A DNA stretch of 19,021 nt from Verrucomicrobiota bacterium (GTDB taxonomy: Bacteria > Verrucomicrobiota > Verrucomicrobiia > Limisphaerales > UBA1096). The stretch lies in the NCBI GenBank assembly GCA_003972865.1, contig QOAX01000193.1:1-19021 (forward strand), given 5' to 3'. The notes beneath the pieces were generated by a model. That model had not been told where the DNA came from and ran no database searches. It saw nothing but the letters and a program-made list of their open reading frames with translations. A program made the translations under genes and the position numbers. Positions 6,410 through 15,473 of this stretch are shown here, piece by piece; positions within the stretch are counted from its first letter, which is position 1; each line of letters opens with the position of its first letter.

Positions 6410-7846
6410 ATGAGACCGTTTAGTGAAGGATGCGGGAATTTCCTACCGCGACCGATCAGCCGCCGCGAGATGCTGTGGCGCTGCGCCGGCGGCTTTGGTG
6501 CTGTGGCGTTGAGCAGCCTCCTGGCTGATCCGGTTTACGGCAAATCGAAGTCGCCGTTTGCGCCGCGCAAGCCGCACCACGAGCCTCGTGCCAGGAACGT
6601 CATCTTCCTCTACATGGATGGCGGCGTGTCGCAGGTGGACTCATTTGACCCCAAGCCGCGGCTCGACAAGGATCACGGCAAGCCGTTCGCGGCCAGGATC
6701 AACCCGACGCAATTCGACAACATCGGCACCACTTTCAAGTCGCCGTGGGCGTTCAAGCGGTACGGCCAGTGCGGCCTCACCGTCAGCGACATATTTCCCT
6801 ACATCGGCGCGATGGCCGACGAGTTGTGCGTCGTGCGCTCGATGACCTCGAAGTTTTCCGAGCACAACAGCGCGAATTTTTTTCTGCACACCGGCTTTGG
6901 CGTGCAGGGTCGGCCGAGCATGGGCGCCTGGATGAGCTACGGCCTGGGCACGCAGGCGACCGACCTGCCGGGCTTCGTGGTGCTCAACGGCGGTCTGGTG
7001 CCGTCCGGTGGATGGGACAATTTTGGAAACGGATTCCTGCCGGCAAGTCATCAGGCCACCGTGTTCAAGACCGGCAAGGAACCGCTGGCGGACATTCGGC
7101 CGCGCGAAAGCCGGCCCGGGGCGCAGCAGGCCAAGCTGGGTTTGCTGAACAAGCTAGACCGGGGAGTGCTCGAACGGCTAGGCCACGTCGACGAACTCGA
7201 GTCGGCGATCGCCAACTACGAGATGGCGTACCGGATGCAGGCCGCTGTGCCGGAGTTGATCGACATCAGGGGCGAGACCGGGGCAACCCGCAGGCTTTAC
7301 GGGCTCGAGGCCAAGTACGAGCACACGCGCACCTTCGGCCTGCAGTGCCTGATGGCCAGGCGCCTCGTGGAGAAGGGCGTGCGTTTTATCGAGTTGACCT
7401 GCCCGCGCATCAGCGGCAACGACCGCTGGGATGCCCACGGCGGCCTGTTGAAAAACCACGGCGACAACGCCCGTGCCACCGACCAGCCGATCGCCGGCCT
7501 GCTGCGCGACCTCAAGTCTCGCGGCCTGCTCAAGGAGACGCTGGTGGTCTGGACCGGCGAGTTTGGCCGCACGCCGTTCGCGCAGGGCAGCAACGGCCGC
7601 GACCACAACCCGTACGGATTCACTTTCTGGATGGCCGGGGGCGGGGCCAGGCCGGGCATCACCTACGGGGCGACCGACGAGTTCGGCTACCACGCGGTGG
7701 AAAACAAACTCGAGATTCACGACATGCACGCAACGATGCTGCACCTGCTTGGGATGGATCACAAAAAGATGACCTACTTCTTCGACGGCCGCGACATGCG
7801 GCTCACCGATGTCCACGGCCACGTCGCGCACGACCTCGTCGCCTGA
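6410..7846 (+). CDS. DUF1501 family Tat-exported protein (478 aa)
   Basis: A twin-arginine signal (ISRREMLWRCAGGFGAVAL, Arg 18-19) leads a full-length DUF1501 protein: RNVIFLYMDGGVSQVDSFDPKP, ELCVVRSMTSKFSEHNSANFFLHTG, FIELTC, WDAHGGLLKNHG, VVWTGEFGRTPFAQGSNGRDHNP and a final HLLGMDHKKMTYFFDGRDMRLTDVHGHV. The fold is alkaline-phosphatase/sulfatase-like and the metal-ligand positions (D, H, DH-H) are visible, but the substrate is unknown. In planctomycetes and verrucomicrobia these genes usually sit beside a DUF1549/DUF1553 cytochrome gene; that partner is absent here. ispD starts 9 bp downstream, so the two are probably co-transcribed. Confidence 0.9.
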   Translation: MRPFSEGCGNFLPRPISRREMLWRCAGGFGAVALSSLLADPVYGKSKSPFAPRKPHHEPRARNVIFLYMDGGVSQVDSFDPKPRLDKDHGKPFAARINPTQFDNIGTTFKSPWAFKRYGQCGLTVSDIFPYIGAMADELCVVRSMTSKFSEHNSANFFLHTGFGVQGRPSMGAWMSYGLGTQATDLPGFVVLNGGLVPSGGWDNFGNGFLPASHQATVFKTGKEPLADIRPRESRPGAQQAKLGLLNKLDRGVLERLGHVDELESAIANYEMAYRMQAAVPELIDIRGETGATRRLYGLEAKYEHTRTFGLQCLMARRLVEKGVRFIELTCPRISGNDRWDAHGGLLKNHGDNARATDQPIAGLLRDLKSRGLLKETLVVWTGEFGRTPFAQGSNGRDHNPYGFTFWMAGGGARPGITYGATDEFGYHAVENKLEIHDMHATMLHLLGMDHKKMTYFFDGRDMRLTDVHGHVAHDLVA

Positions 7847-7855
7847 TCTGCGCTC

Positions 7856-8536
7856 ATGCCGGGTGTTTCCATTGTCATTGTCGCCGCCGGGAGCGGCAGC
7901 CGGATGGGCCGGGGCGACAAGCTGTTTCTCGATGTCGCCGGTCTGCCGCTGATCGGGCACACATGGCGGCGTTGTGATCTGTTCCCCGACGCGGACGAGA
8001 TCATTTTGGTCACCCGCGACGACGCAAAGCCGCTGTTCGAGGAACTGGCCGGGCGCATCGACGCGCGGAAGCCGTGGCAACTCGTCACCGGTGGAGCGGA
8101 GCGGCAGGACTCGGTTTGGAACGGCGTCAACGCCACCGCTGCCGGGTCGGAGATTGTCGCGATACAGGATGGCGCGCGACCGTGCACGCCGTTGGCGGCC
8201 ACTCAACTGGCCGTGGCCACGGCTCGCGAAATGGGTGCGGCCGTGCTGGCTGGGCGCTTGGCCGACACGCTCAAGCGGGGCGACGGCGAGGGGCAAATCG
8301 TCGGGACGGTGGACCGAAAAAATCTTTGGGCCGTGCAGACGCCACAGGTGTTTCGGCGGGAGATCATTCTCGCCGCCTTGGCCAAGGTGCGCGACGAGGG
8401 CCTGTCGATCACCGACGACACCGCCGCCTGCGAGGCGCTTGGCCAAGCGGTGAAACTGATCGAGTGCGATCAGCCGAACCCCAAGGTCACCACGCCGGCG
8501 GATCTGCCGTACATTGAGTCGCTTCTGGCGGAGTGA
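7856..8536 (+). CDS. ispD: 2-C-methyl-D-erythritol 4-phosphate cytidylyltransferase (226 aa)
   Basis: IspD joins MEP and CTP to form CDP-ME in the non-mevalonate isoprenoid pathway, in the cytoplasm. The nucleotide-binding loop AAGSGSRMGRGDK (10-22), GGAERQDSV (79-87), DGARP (105-109), DTLKR (137-141), TPQ (162-164), TDD (186-188) and NPKVTTPADL (208-217) are all present. Length is normal. It is the second gene after DUF1501. Two TTGGCCAA palindromes lie inside it. Its stop codon directly abuts the stop of the convergent gene with no intergenic base, leaving no room for a terminator. Confidence 0.95.
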   Translation: MPGVSIVIVAAGSGSRMGRGDKLFLDVAGLPLIGHTWRRCDLFPDADEIILVTRDDAKPLFEELAGRIDARKPWQLVTGGAERQDSVWNGVNATAAGSEIVAIQDGARPCTPLAATQLAVATAREMGAAVLAGRLADTLKRGDGEGQIVGTVDRKNLWAVQTPQVFRREIILAALAKVRDEGLSITDDTAACEALGQAVKLIECDQPNPKVTTPADLPYIESLLAE

Positions 8537-10534
8537 TCAACTCCCCGCACCGAGCAGCTTGAGCAAAGCGGCGTTCTTCTCCGGGCCGGACTGGAAGTCG
8601 AGCGCGCGGATGTATCGCGGTTTTTCCTCCTCTGTTGTCTTTTTGTTGAGGAGGATTTTCACCAAAAGGTCGGAGGTCTTGCTGGAGCGCGAACGCCAGA
8701 CGATGTCGCGGCCGGCCGGTGTGTCCCAGTTGCTGCCGACCGCCTCGAGCCAGGCGCCGAAAAACTTGTCCTGCTGCCGGTCCAGCGCGAGGCCAAGCGC
8801 CTCAAGGTACCATCGATCCGCGCCGTCGTGATGCTGCGCGAGCTCGGCCCAGAGCGCCGGGGCGGCGGGCGAGTCGTTGTGCCGCAGCGCGATTGCGCAC
8901 TCGCGGCGAACGGCTGCGTCTTTGTCGTTGATGAGTTGCTTCACCAGCGGAATCACATCAAAACCTCGTTCGCGGGCGATGCGCAGGCCGGTGATGCGGA
9001 TGTCCGGATTGGCATCCTTAAGCGCCGCGCTGATGTATTTTTTCTCCAAGCCCTTGATACGGGCGAGCAGATGCAGCGCGCGCGCGCGCAGGCGTTGGTC
9101 GTCGCCCTTCCAAAGCTTGCCCAACGTGCCTTCGGCCTTCGCGCCGACTTCGTTCAATTGCCGCCAGCCTATGAAGCGTTCGGCTATGTTTGGCGAGGAC
9201 AACATCGTGAGAGCGGTGCGTTTTTTCGAAATGATGTATTTGGTATTCTTGCCTTTGGGCGTGAGCCGGTAGATGCGGCCGGTCATCTGGCCCGGCTTGT
9301 GGTCGGTCATATGGTGACCGCCGACATGGCCGTCGTGCCAGTCCGCGACGAACACCGAACCGTCCGGAGCCGTGCAGACATCAGACGGGCGATACCACGG
9401 ATCCTTGCTTTGCAGCATGTTGACGATCTCGCCCTTGTAGCCGGCGCCGCTCTTGGTGACCGGGTAAGCTCGCACCACGCGGGGGCCGGCGTCGCAGTGC
9501 ATCATTTGGCCTTGAAACGTTTTCGGCAACAAACCGCCTTCGTAGATGGCGATGCCAGTCGGTGAACCCTGTCCGGTTTGTAGGAGGTTTGGAATCACGC
9601 CGGGATCATTCTGGTACCAGTGCATGGATGGCACGTCCTTCTCCTGGTTGGTGCGTTTGGTACGCCATCCCCGGCCGGTCAATTCGTCGGTGTATCCGTA
9701 GTTGCCGAACTCCATCACGAAGTTGATGCGCACGCCACGGTTACCGTCATCGTCGTTGTCTGACTGCCAGATCGTGCCGAACGAATCGACGGTCACCTCG
9801 AAGTTGTTGCGGAAGTTGAAGCCGAGTGTCTCGACTTCGGAGCCGTCGAGGTTGCAGCGAAACACCAGTCCCTGACGGTACGGTTTGCCGCGGCCGTTCA
9901 CCTCGTTGCCGGCCTTGTCGACGATGAACTTTTTGCCGTCGGCAGTCTTCAACTGCCCGCCGCTGTTGCCGACGTTGAAATACAGCTTGCCATCCGGGCC
10001 GAACACAAACGCGTGCACGCCGTGGTCGTGATCCACGCCACCGATGCCGTTGAACAATACCGTCGGCGGACCATCGGCCTTGTCGTCCCCGTTCTCGTCG
10101 GTGAACAGCAGAACCTTGGGCGAGCAGGAAACAATCACCCTGGTGCCGAGCACAGCGATGCCCAGCGCGGCGTTCACGTCGTTGCCCTGATAAAACGTCT
10201 TGGCTGTGTCGGCTTTGCCGTCGCCGTCCGTGTCCTCGAGGATTCGGATGCGGTCGCCTTCCGGCTGAATCTTGCCCCACGGCTTGAACAGCCGGTAGTT
10301 GACGCCCTCGGTTACCCACACACGGCCCTCGGAATCGATGTCCATGTTGGCGGGATTCACCAGCAACGGCTCGGAGGCAAACAGCGTGGCCTGCAACTCG
10401 GGGTGGGGGATCAGCTGCTTGGCCTGCTCGGCGGCGGCGGCCGGGCCGTGGCGTTGCGCGGAAAGATTCGTCGCCAGCGACAGGGCGGCGGCAACGGTCA
10501 GGGTCGATTTGATCCAGTACGATTTCATTTTCAA
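8537..10534 (-). CDS. PVC-type dehydrogenase-like beta-propeller protein, lacking the heme domain (665 aa)
   Basis: A signal peptide (about 1-26, ending LSAQ) precedes a six-bladed-propeller-like domain of the putative membrane-bound dehydrogenase type (TIGR02604-like): LQATLFASEPLLVNPANMDID, RVWVTEGVNYR, RIRILEDTDGDGKADTAKTF, HGVHAFVFGPDGKLYFNVGNSG, FRNNFEVTVDSFGTIWQSDNDDDGN, DVCTAPDGSVFVADWHDGHVGG. HEAT-like repeats follow from about residue 430 (ALHLLARIKGLEKKYI, DAAVRRECAIALRH). Relatives normally continue into a cytochrome c CxxCH domain; this one ends at LLKLLGAGS, directly against ispD. It is probably a periplasmic redox or sugar-oxidising protein; truncation of the electron-transfer domain is inferred. 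Confidence 0.8.
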   Translation of the reverse strand: MKMKSYWIKSTLTVAAALSLATNLSAQRHGPAAAAEQAKQLIPHPELQATLFASEPLLVNPANMDIDSEGRVWVTEGVNYRLFKPWGKIQPEGDRIRILEDTDGDGKADTAKTFYQGNDVNAALGIAVLGTRVIVSCSPKVLLFTDENGDDKADGPPTVLFNGIGGVDHDHGVHAFVFGPDGKLYFNVGNSGGQLKTADGKKFIVDKAGNEVNGRGKPYRQGLVFRCNLDGSEVETLGFNFRNNFEVTVDSFGTIWQSDNDDDGNRGVRINFVMEFGNYGYTDELTGRGWRTKRTNQEKDVPSMHWYQNDPGVIPNLLQTGQGSPTGIAIYEGGLLPKTFQGQMMHCDAGPRVVRAYPVTKSGAGYKGEIVNMLQSKDPWYRPSDVCTAPDGSVFVADWHDGHVGGHHMTDHKPGQMTGRIYRLTPKGKNTKYIISKKRTALTMLSSPNIAERFIGWRQLNEVGAKAEGTLGKLWKGDDQRLRARALHLLARIKGLEKKYISAALKDANPDIRITGLRIARERGFDVIPLVKQLINDKDAAVRRECAIALRHNDSPAAPALWAELAQHHDGADRWYLEALGLALDRQQDKFFGAWLEAVGSNWDTPAGRDIVWRSRSSKTSDLLVKILLNKKTTEEEKPRYIRALDFQSGPEKNAALLKLLGAGS

Positions 10535-10646
10535 TAAGTCTCGTTAAACGGCTAGTGGCGCAAATGAAGCCACAAAACCGCCCGGCTTACAACCCATCGC
10601 TCACCGCTCGACACCGCTAGGCCAACCGCATTACGCTCGCACGCCG
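10535..10646. promoter_or_regulatory. Divergent intergenic region between PVC-type gene and glcF
   Basis: These 112 bp separate two divergently oriented genes and must hold both promoters. I see no clear sigma-70 boxes, no strong hairpin and no Shine-Dalgarno sequence in front of the glcF ATG (preceding bases cgctcgcacgccg). Confidence 0.35.
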
Positions 10647-11978
10647 ATGCCGCCCTCCGCGCCAACTGCCGACGCCCCATTTTCCCATTTGAAGAACCTC
10701 GACTACTCGGTGGTGCAGCAATGCATGCACTGCGGCATGTGCCTGCCCACCTGTCCGACCTATGAGGAAACCAAGCTGGAGCGAAACAGCCCGCGCGGTC
10801 GCATTGCCCTGATGCGCTCCATTGCCGATGGCGAACTCGAGGCCACAAGGATTTTTGCCGACGAAATGTACTACTGCCTCGGCTGCCTCGCCTGCATGAC
10901 CGCCTGCCCGGCCGGGGTGAACTACGCCGAGTTGTTCGAGCACGCCCGCGCGGAAGTCGAGGAAAAGAAGGTTATCGACTCAACCTGGCGCCGGTTTATC
11001 CGGGGGATCACCCTCAAATGGCTGTTCACCAAACATACCCGCCTCAAACTGCTCGGCCGGTTGATCCGCCTGTACAGTTCACTTGGCCTCAAGTCGCTCG
11101 TTCGCGGCAGCCGCGTGCTCAAGCTGTTGCCCAGGCGCCTGGGCGAACTTGAGGCCATGACGCCGGAGATTCAGCCCAAGTTTTCTGACGACCTCATTCA
11201 GTTGGAGACGCCGGCCAGGGGCGAAAAACGTTATCGCGTCGCCATGCTCACCGGCTGCGCGCAGGATCTGATTTTCAGCGACGTCAACCGCGACACCGTC
11301 GAGGTTCTCGCAGAGAACGGTTGTGAGGTTTACACGCCACGCAACCAGGGCTGCTGCGGATCGCTGCATGCGCACAACGGCGAATGGACCATGGCCCAGC
11401 AACAGGCGCGCGTGATGCTCGACCTGTTCCCGCCGAGTGAGTTTGACGCCATCATCAGCAACGCGGCCGGTTGCGGCTCGCACCTCAAGCATTACTATGG
11501 CCTGCTCAAGGACGACGACAAGTACGCCGACTTGGCCAAGCAGTGGGACGCCAAGTTGAAAGATGTTCACGAGTGGCTGGTGGAGATCGGCGTGCGCGAG
11601 CCAAGCGGCACCGCGCTTGGCCAGGCGCAAAAGGTCACCTACCACGAAGCCTGTCACCTGTGCCACGGCCAAAAGATCACCACGCAGCCAAGGCAGATTC
11701 TCAGGGCAATCCCGGGGCTGGAACTGACCGAGTTGCCGGAGAGCACCTGGTGCTGCGGCAGCGCCGGCATCTACAACATCACCCAGCCGGAGATGGCCAA
11801 CAAGCTGCTCGATCGCAAGGTCGGGCACATCCGCTCCACCGGCGCGGAGATCGTGGCGATGGGCAACCCCGGGTGCTCGTTGCACATCACCAACGGCTTG
11901 GCCAAGTGCCAGTCGGACATCCGCGTGGCGCACCCGATCACCCTTCTAGCCGAGGCCTACGGCAGGGAGAAAGGGTAG
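10647..11978 (+). CDS. glcF: Glycolate oxidase iron-sulfur subunit (443 aa)
   Basis: Two ferredoxin motifs, CMHCGMCLPTCPTY (Cys 26, 29, 32, 36) and CLGCLACMTACPAG (Cys 77, 80, 83, 87), bind two [4Fe-4S] clusters. Two CCG-type domains follow, with GCCGSLHAHNGE (Cys 236-237) and STWCCGSAGIYNI (Cys 369-370), as in GlcF, LutA and HdrB. Overall order and length fit GlcF, which passes electrons from the FAD subunits GlcD/GlcE oxidising glycolate to glyoxylate. No glcD or glcE lies in the window, so an (S)-lactate or other 2-hydroxyacid oxidase subunit remains possible. Start chosen at the ATG giving the usual short leader before the first cluster. Confidence 0.9.
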   Translation: MPPSAPTADAPFSHLKNLDYSVVQQCMHCGMCLPTCPTYEETKLERNSPRGRIALMRSIADGELEATRIFADEMYYCLGCLACMTACPAGVNYAELFEHARAEVEEKKVIDSTWRRFIRGITLKWLFTKHTRLKLLGRLIRLYSSLGLKSLVRGSRVLKLLPRRLGELEAMTPEIQPKFSDDLIQLETPARGEKRYRVAMLTGCAQDLIFSDVNRDTVEVLAENGCEVYTPRNQGCCGSLHAHNGEWTMAQQQARVMLDLFPPSEFDAIISNAAGCGSHLKHYYGLLKDDDKYADLAKQWDAKLKDVHEWLVEIGVREPSGTALGQAQKVTYHEACHLCHGQKITTQPRQILRAIPGLELTELPESTWCCGSAGIYNITQPEMANKLLDRKVGHIRSTGAEIVAMGNPGCSLHITNGLAKCQSDIRVAHPITLLAEAYGREKG

Positions 11979-12506
11979 GTTTATCTCTCAACGGCGCCGC
12001 GCTGCAGAGAATTGGTTCATCAATTTCTCTTCCTTTTCTAAGGCCCCCAGTAGGGCAGGAAAAAGCATTCCAGTTACAATATGGTTTTCCTTTCTTTGCT
12101 TCTGATGCGGTTGTATTTGTAAGTTCTACTATTTCGTTTTGATTTAGCGTCCCTCGTTGTCTTCGTACTGTATCGGGATCGGCGCATTAGTCTCTGAGAC
12201 TGGTACTGGCAATTAGCCAAAACCAAAGCAGGGAAGAACAGATTCAAGTCCTTTGAGGCGCATTCAAAGTCGATTGAGCAGTGCTCAAACTCGTTCGAGC
12301 AGCCCTTCAGGTCGTTTGAGGCGTACTCCAAGTCGATTGAGCGGTGCTCAAAGTGGTTGGAACGGTGCTCAAAGCAGTTGGAACGGTGCTCAAAGTGGGT
12401 TGATTTCTCGAAAAACCGGATTTTTGGGAACTATCGCCCGCTTTACCCGATTGGGTTCAATCGTTACGTTGGCGGGGGTTCTGCCTTTTTGTTCTAGACT
12501 TTTTTC
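11979..12506. other. 528-bp intergenic region with tandem repeat
   Basis: No supported gene lies here. The first 270 bp is lower-GC non-coding sequence; the next 150 bp is a 21-bp tandem array (separate entry); the last 110 bp should carry the promoter of the large PVC-type gene. I find no convincing tRNA, riboswitch or terminator. Open frames across the array encode only heptapeptide repeats and look like artefacts of a 21-bp period. Confidence 0.6.
12251..12397. repeat. Seven 21-bp tandem repeats containing TTGAGC/GCTCAA inverted arms
   Basis: Units start at 12251, 12272, 12293, 12314, 12335, 12356 and 12377, with a partial unit on either side (12243-12250 and 12398 onwards). Typical units are gattgagcggtgctcaaag plus two bases. 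Units 2 and 5 hold the short palindromes TTGAGCAGTGCTCAA and TTGAGCGGTGCTCAA. The last three units are almost identical, while earlier ones have drifted. The array lies 110 bp upstream of the PVC-type heme gene. It could be a set of protein-binding sites in phase with the helix (21 bp is two turns), or a plain minisatellite. Confidence 0.8.
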
Positions 12507-15473
12507 ATGTTTCATTTTGCCAAATTTGTTCGTTTTGTCGGCTTGGCTTTGGTGGGCACACTTGCGCTTGGCCAAGCGCAGGGCGGGCCTATTTCACCAG
12601 CCGAGTCGCTCAAGCAGTTTGAAGTGTTCGACGACTTGGTGATCGATCAACTGCTGGCGGAGCCGCTCGTGAAGCAGCCGGTGTTCCTGAACTTCGACGA
12701 GCGAGGCCGCATGTGGGTGGTGCAGTATCAACAATACCCGTCCCCGGCCGGTCTGAAGATGACCAGCCGCGACAATTATTGGCGCGCCGTCTACGACAAG
12801 GTTCCGCCCGCGCCACCCAACCACATTCGCGGTCGCGACAAGATCACCATTCACGAGGACACTGACGGCGACGGGGTGTTCGACAAACACAAGACGTTTC
12901 TTGAGGGGCTCAACATCGTCACCTCGCTCGCGCACGGGCGTGGTGGCGTGTGGGTGCTCAATCCGCCGTACCTGCTTTTTTATCCCGACAAAAACCGCGA
13001 CGACATCCCGGACGGCGACCCTGTGGTGCACCTCGCTGGCTTCGGGCTGGAGGATACGCACTCGGTGGTGAACAGCCTCCGCTGGGGGCCGGACGGTTGG
13101 CTCTACGCGGCGCAGGGCAGCACGGTCTCAGCGAAGGTGCGGCAGCCCGGTCTCGACGGCAACGTGGTCCGGTCGATGGGCCAGGGAATCTGGCGTTACC
13201 ATCCGGAGACGCGCCGGTACGAGGTGTTTGCCGAGGGAGGCGGCAATGCGTTCGGGGTGGAATTCGATGCACAGGGCCGGGTGTATTCCGGACACAACGG
13301 CGGCGACACGAGAGGCTTCCACTATGTGCAGGGCGGCTATCTCCGCAAGGGTTTCACCAAGCACGGGCCGCTGAGCAACCCTTACGCGTTCGGGTATTTT
13401 AACGGGATGCCGCACAACAAGGTGCCACGTTTCACGCACAACTTTATTGTCTACGAAGGCGCCGGTTTGCCGGAGAAATATCTTGGCAAAATCCTCGGCG
13501 TGGAGCCGTTGCAGGGGCGCGTGGTGATGAGCGACCGCACAGCGCTGGGCTCGTCGTTCAAGACGCTGGACACGGGTCACCCGATCCAGACCAGTGACCG
13601 TTGGTTCTGCCCGGTGGACATCAAGTCCGGCCCGGACGGCGCGGTTTACGTGTGCGATTGGTACGACGATCAGGTGAACTATTACCGCAATAACGAGGGC
13701 CGAATCGATCCGCAAAACGGTCGCGTTTACCGACTACGAGCCAAGGGCAGTCAGCCGATGAAATCGTTCGACTTGGCCAAGAGCACCACGGCCGAACTGG
13801 TCGAGTTGCTCCGCCACAAAAACAAGTGGCACCGCCAGACCGCTTCGCGACTATTGGCCGATCGCAAGGACGCCAATGCTCTGCCGGTGCTCAATAACAT
13901 ACTGCGCGACGAGCTTGGCCAAGCGGCACTCGAGGCGTTTTGGGCGATCAATCTTTGCGGCGGGTTTAACCCGGAGTTTGCCGAGGAGACGCTTAAACAC
14001 GCCAACCCCCATGTGCGGGCCTGGACCGTTCGTTTGCTCGGCGACGAACGGCTCGTGTCGGAGGCGACGGCCAAGTTGCTGGCCGGCTTGGCCAAGCGCG
14101 AGCCGCATGTCGAGGTGCGCGGCCAACTCGCCGCCACGGCCAAGCGGCTGCCGGTTGGCCAAGCGCTGCCAATTGTGCGCGCGCTGCTCACACACGATAC
14201 CGATGCGGGGGATATTTACCAACCGCTGATGGTCTGGTGGGCGCTGGAATCGAAGGTCGGTGATCATCCGGGCGAGGTGCTTGGGCTGTTTGACGACAAG
14301 TCGCTTTGGCAGGAGTCGCTGGTGCGCGAGCACATTCTCAATCGAATCATTCGGCGCTACGCCAAGGCTGGCGCACGTGCTGATCTGGTCAGTTGCGCCC
14401 GGTTGTTCGAGATGGCACCCAACGCCGAGTCGGCCAAGGTTTTGATGACCGGTTTCGAGGAGGCCTACAAGGGTCGATCGTTGGCGGCGTTACCGGAACG
14501 GTTGATGGTGGCGATGGCGCGCCACGGCGGAGGTTCGTTTGCGCTTGGCTTGCGGCGCGGTGATGCCAAGTCGGTCGATGAAGCGCTGCGGGTCATTGCC
14601 GACGTGAAAGCCGACAAAATCATGCGCTTGCAGTACACCGAGATCCTCGGAGAAGCCCCCAACGCCAAGGCGATCCCGGTGCTGCTCGGCATCGTGAAGA
14701 GCGAACCGGGCACCGACTTGAAGCGGGCCGCGCTGGGCGCGCTCAAGCCGTACAACGACGCGCGCATTCCGGCGGCAGTGCTCGCCGTGTACGGTGGATT
14801 GCCGGATGGCTTGCGGAAAGTCGCCGGGACGCTGCTGGCCGGCCGGGAGGATTGGGCACTCGAGTTGCTCCGGGTAGTCGATGGCGGCGAGTTGGTCGCT
14901 GGCTTGGTTTCGGCGGAAGTGGCCAGCCTGTTGCGTTCACACGGAGACGGGCGCGTTGGCCAACTGCTGGACAGGCACTTCGCCGGCGCGGTGACGGATG
15001 CGGCTAGGCTGGAGCAGGAAATCCAGCGCTTGGCCAAGGTCGTCACTGCCAAGCCGGGGAGTCCGTACGATGGGAAGAAATTGTACGCTGCAAGCTGCGC
15101 CGCGTGCCATCGGTTGTTTGAGCAGGGCGGGCAGATTGGCCCCGACTTGACGGCGTATCAGCGGGATGACTTGGACACGATGCTGCTGAACATCATCAAC
15201 CCAAGCGCGGAGATTCGTGAGGGGTACGAGAACTTTTTGCTGACCACGAAAGACGGCCGCCTGGCCAGCGGATTTCTCGTCGAGCAGGACAACCGGTCGG
15301 TAGTGTTGCGGGGGCTCGACGGGCAGGACATGACCTTCATTCGGGAGGAGATTCGGGAGTTGAAAGCGCTGGGCCTGTCGCTGATGCCGGGCGGGTTGCT
15401 GGCGGGCTACAACGACGCGCAAATCCGCGATTTAATGGCCTATTTGCGAAGTTCCCAGCCGTTGAACAACTGA
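12507..15473 (+). CDS. PVC-type heme-binding protein: propeller, HEAT repeats, cytochrome c (988 aa)
   Basis: Signal peptide about 1-26 (LALGQAQG). The dehydrogenase-like propeller follows (FEVFDDLVIDQLLAEPLVKQPVFLNFDERGRMWVVQYQQYP, HEDTDGDGVFDKHKTF, RWGPDGWLYAAQGS, DIKSGPDGAVYVCDWYDDQV). HEAT-type repeats span about 420-840. The C-terminal cytochrome c has the heme attachment CAACH (Cys 864, Cys 867, His 868) and a likely axial Met at 960 in LSLMPGGLL, after NPSAEIREGYENFLL. It should be a periplasmic oxidoreductase passing electrons to its own heme, as proposed for sugar or alcohol dehydrogenases of this group; the substrate is unknown. It carries seven copies of TTGGCCAA, the densest cluster in the window. 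It is the intact counterpart of the 8537-10534 gene. Confidence 0.9.
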   Translation: MFHFAKFVRFVGLALVGTLALGQAQGGPISPAESLKQFEVFDDLVIDQLLAEPLVKQPVFLNFDERGRMWVVQYQQYPSPAGLKMTSRDNYWRAVYDKVPPAPPNHIRGRDKITIHEDTDGDGVFDKHKTFLEGLNIVTSLAHGRGGVWVLNPPYLLFYPDKNRDDIPDGDPVVHLAGFGLEDTHSVVNSLRWGPDGWLYAAQGSTVSAKVRQPGLDGNVVRSMGQGIWRYHPETRRYEVFAEGGGNAFGVEFDAQGRVYSGHNGGDTRGFHYVQGGYLRKGFTKHGPLSNPYAFGYFNGMPHNKVPRFTHNFIVYEGAGLPEKYLGKILGVEPLQGRVVMSDRTALGSSFKTLDTGHPIQTSDRWFCPVDIKSGPDGAVYVCDWYDDQVNYYRNNEGRIDPQNGRVYRLRAKGSQPMKSFDLAKSTTAELVELLRHKNKWHRQTASRLLADRKDANALPVLNNILRDELGQAALEAFWAINLCGGFNPEFAEETLKHANPHVRAWTVRLLGDERLVSEATAKLLAGLAKREPHVEVRGQLAATAKRLPVGQALPIVRALLTHDTDAGDIYQPLMVWWALESKVGDHPGEVLGLFDDKSLWQESLVREHILNRIIRRYAKAGARADLVSCARLFEMAPNAESAKVLMTGFEEAYKGRSLAALPERLMVAMARHGGGSFALGLRRGDAKSVDEALRVIADVKADKIMRLQYTEILGEAPNAKAIPVLLGIVKSEPGTDLKRAALGALKPYNDARIPAAVLAVYGGLPDGLRKVAGTLLAGREDWALELLRVVDGGELVAGLVSAEVASLLRSHGDGRVGQLLDRHFAGAVTDAARLEQEIQRLAKVVTAKPGSPYDGKKLYAASCAACHRLFEQGGQIGPDLTAYQRDDLDTMLLNIINPSAEIREGYENFLLTTKDGRLASGFLVEQDNRSVVLRGLDGQDMTFIREEIRELKALGLSLMPGGLLAGYNDAQIRDLMAYLRSSQPLNN

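Noticed and set aside
6745..7977. 410-codon plus-strand ORF in another frame over DUF1501
   Set aside because: Arg/Ala/Gly-rich frame shadow of the DUF1501 gene, with no recognisable domain.
7178..8446. 422-codon minus-strand ORF across DUF1501 and ispD
   Set aside because: It lies antisense to two well-supported genes, and its composition reflects GC-skewed codons only.
8560..8760. Terminator between ispD and the convergent gene
   Set aside because: There is no intergenic base, and no GC hairpin plus T-run was found at the junction.
12251..12397. CRISPR array
   Set aside because: Units are directly adjacent with no unique spacers and are only 21 bp; no cas genes nearby.
12074..12642. Two ORFs over the 21-bp array encoding heptapeptide repeats (one per strand)
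   Set aside because: A 21-bp period keeps frames open on both strands; neither product has a fold or composition resembling a real protein, and one overlaps the start of the PVC-type gene.
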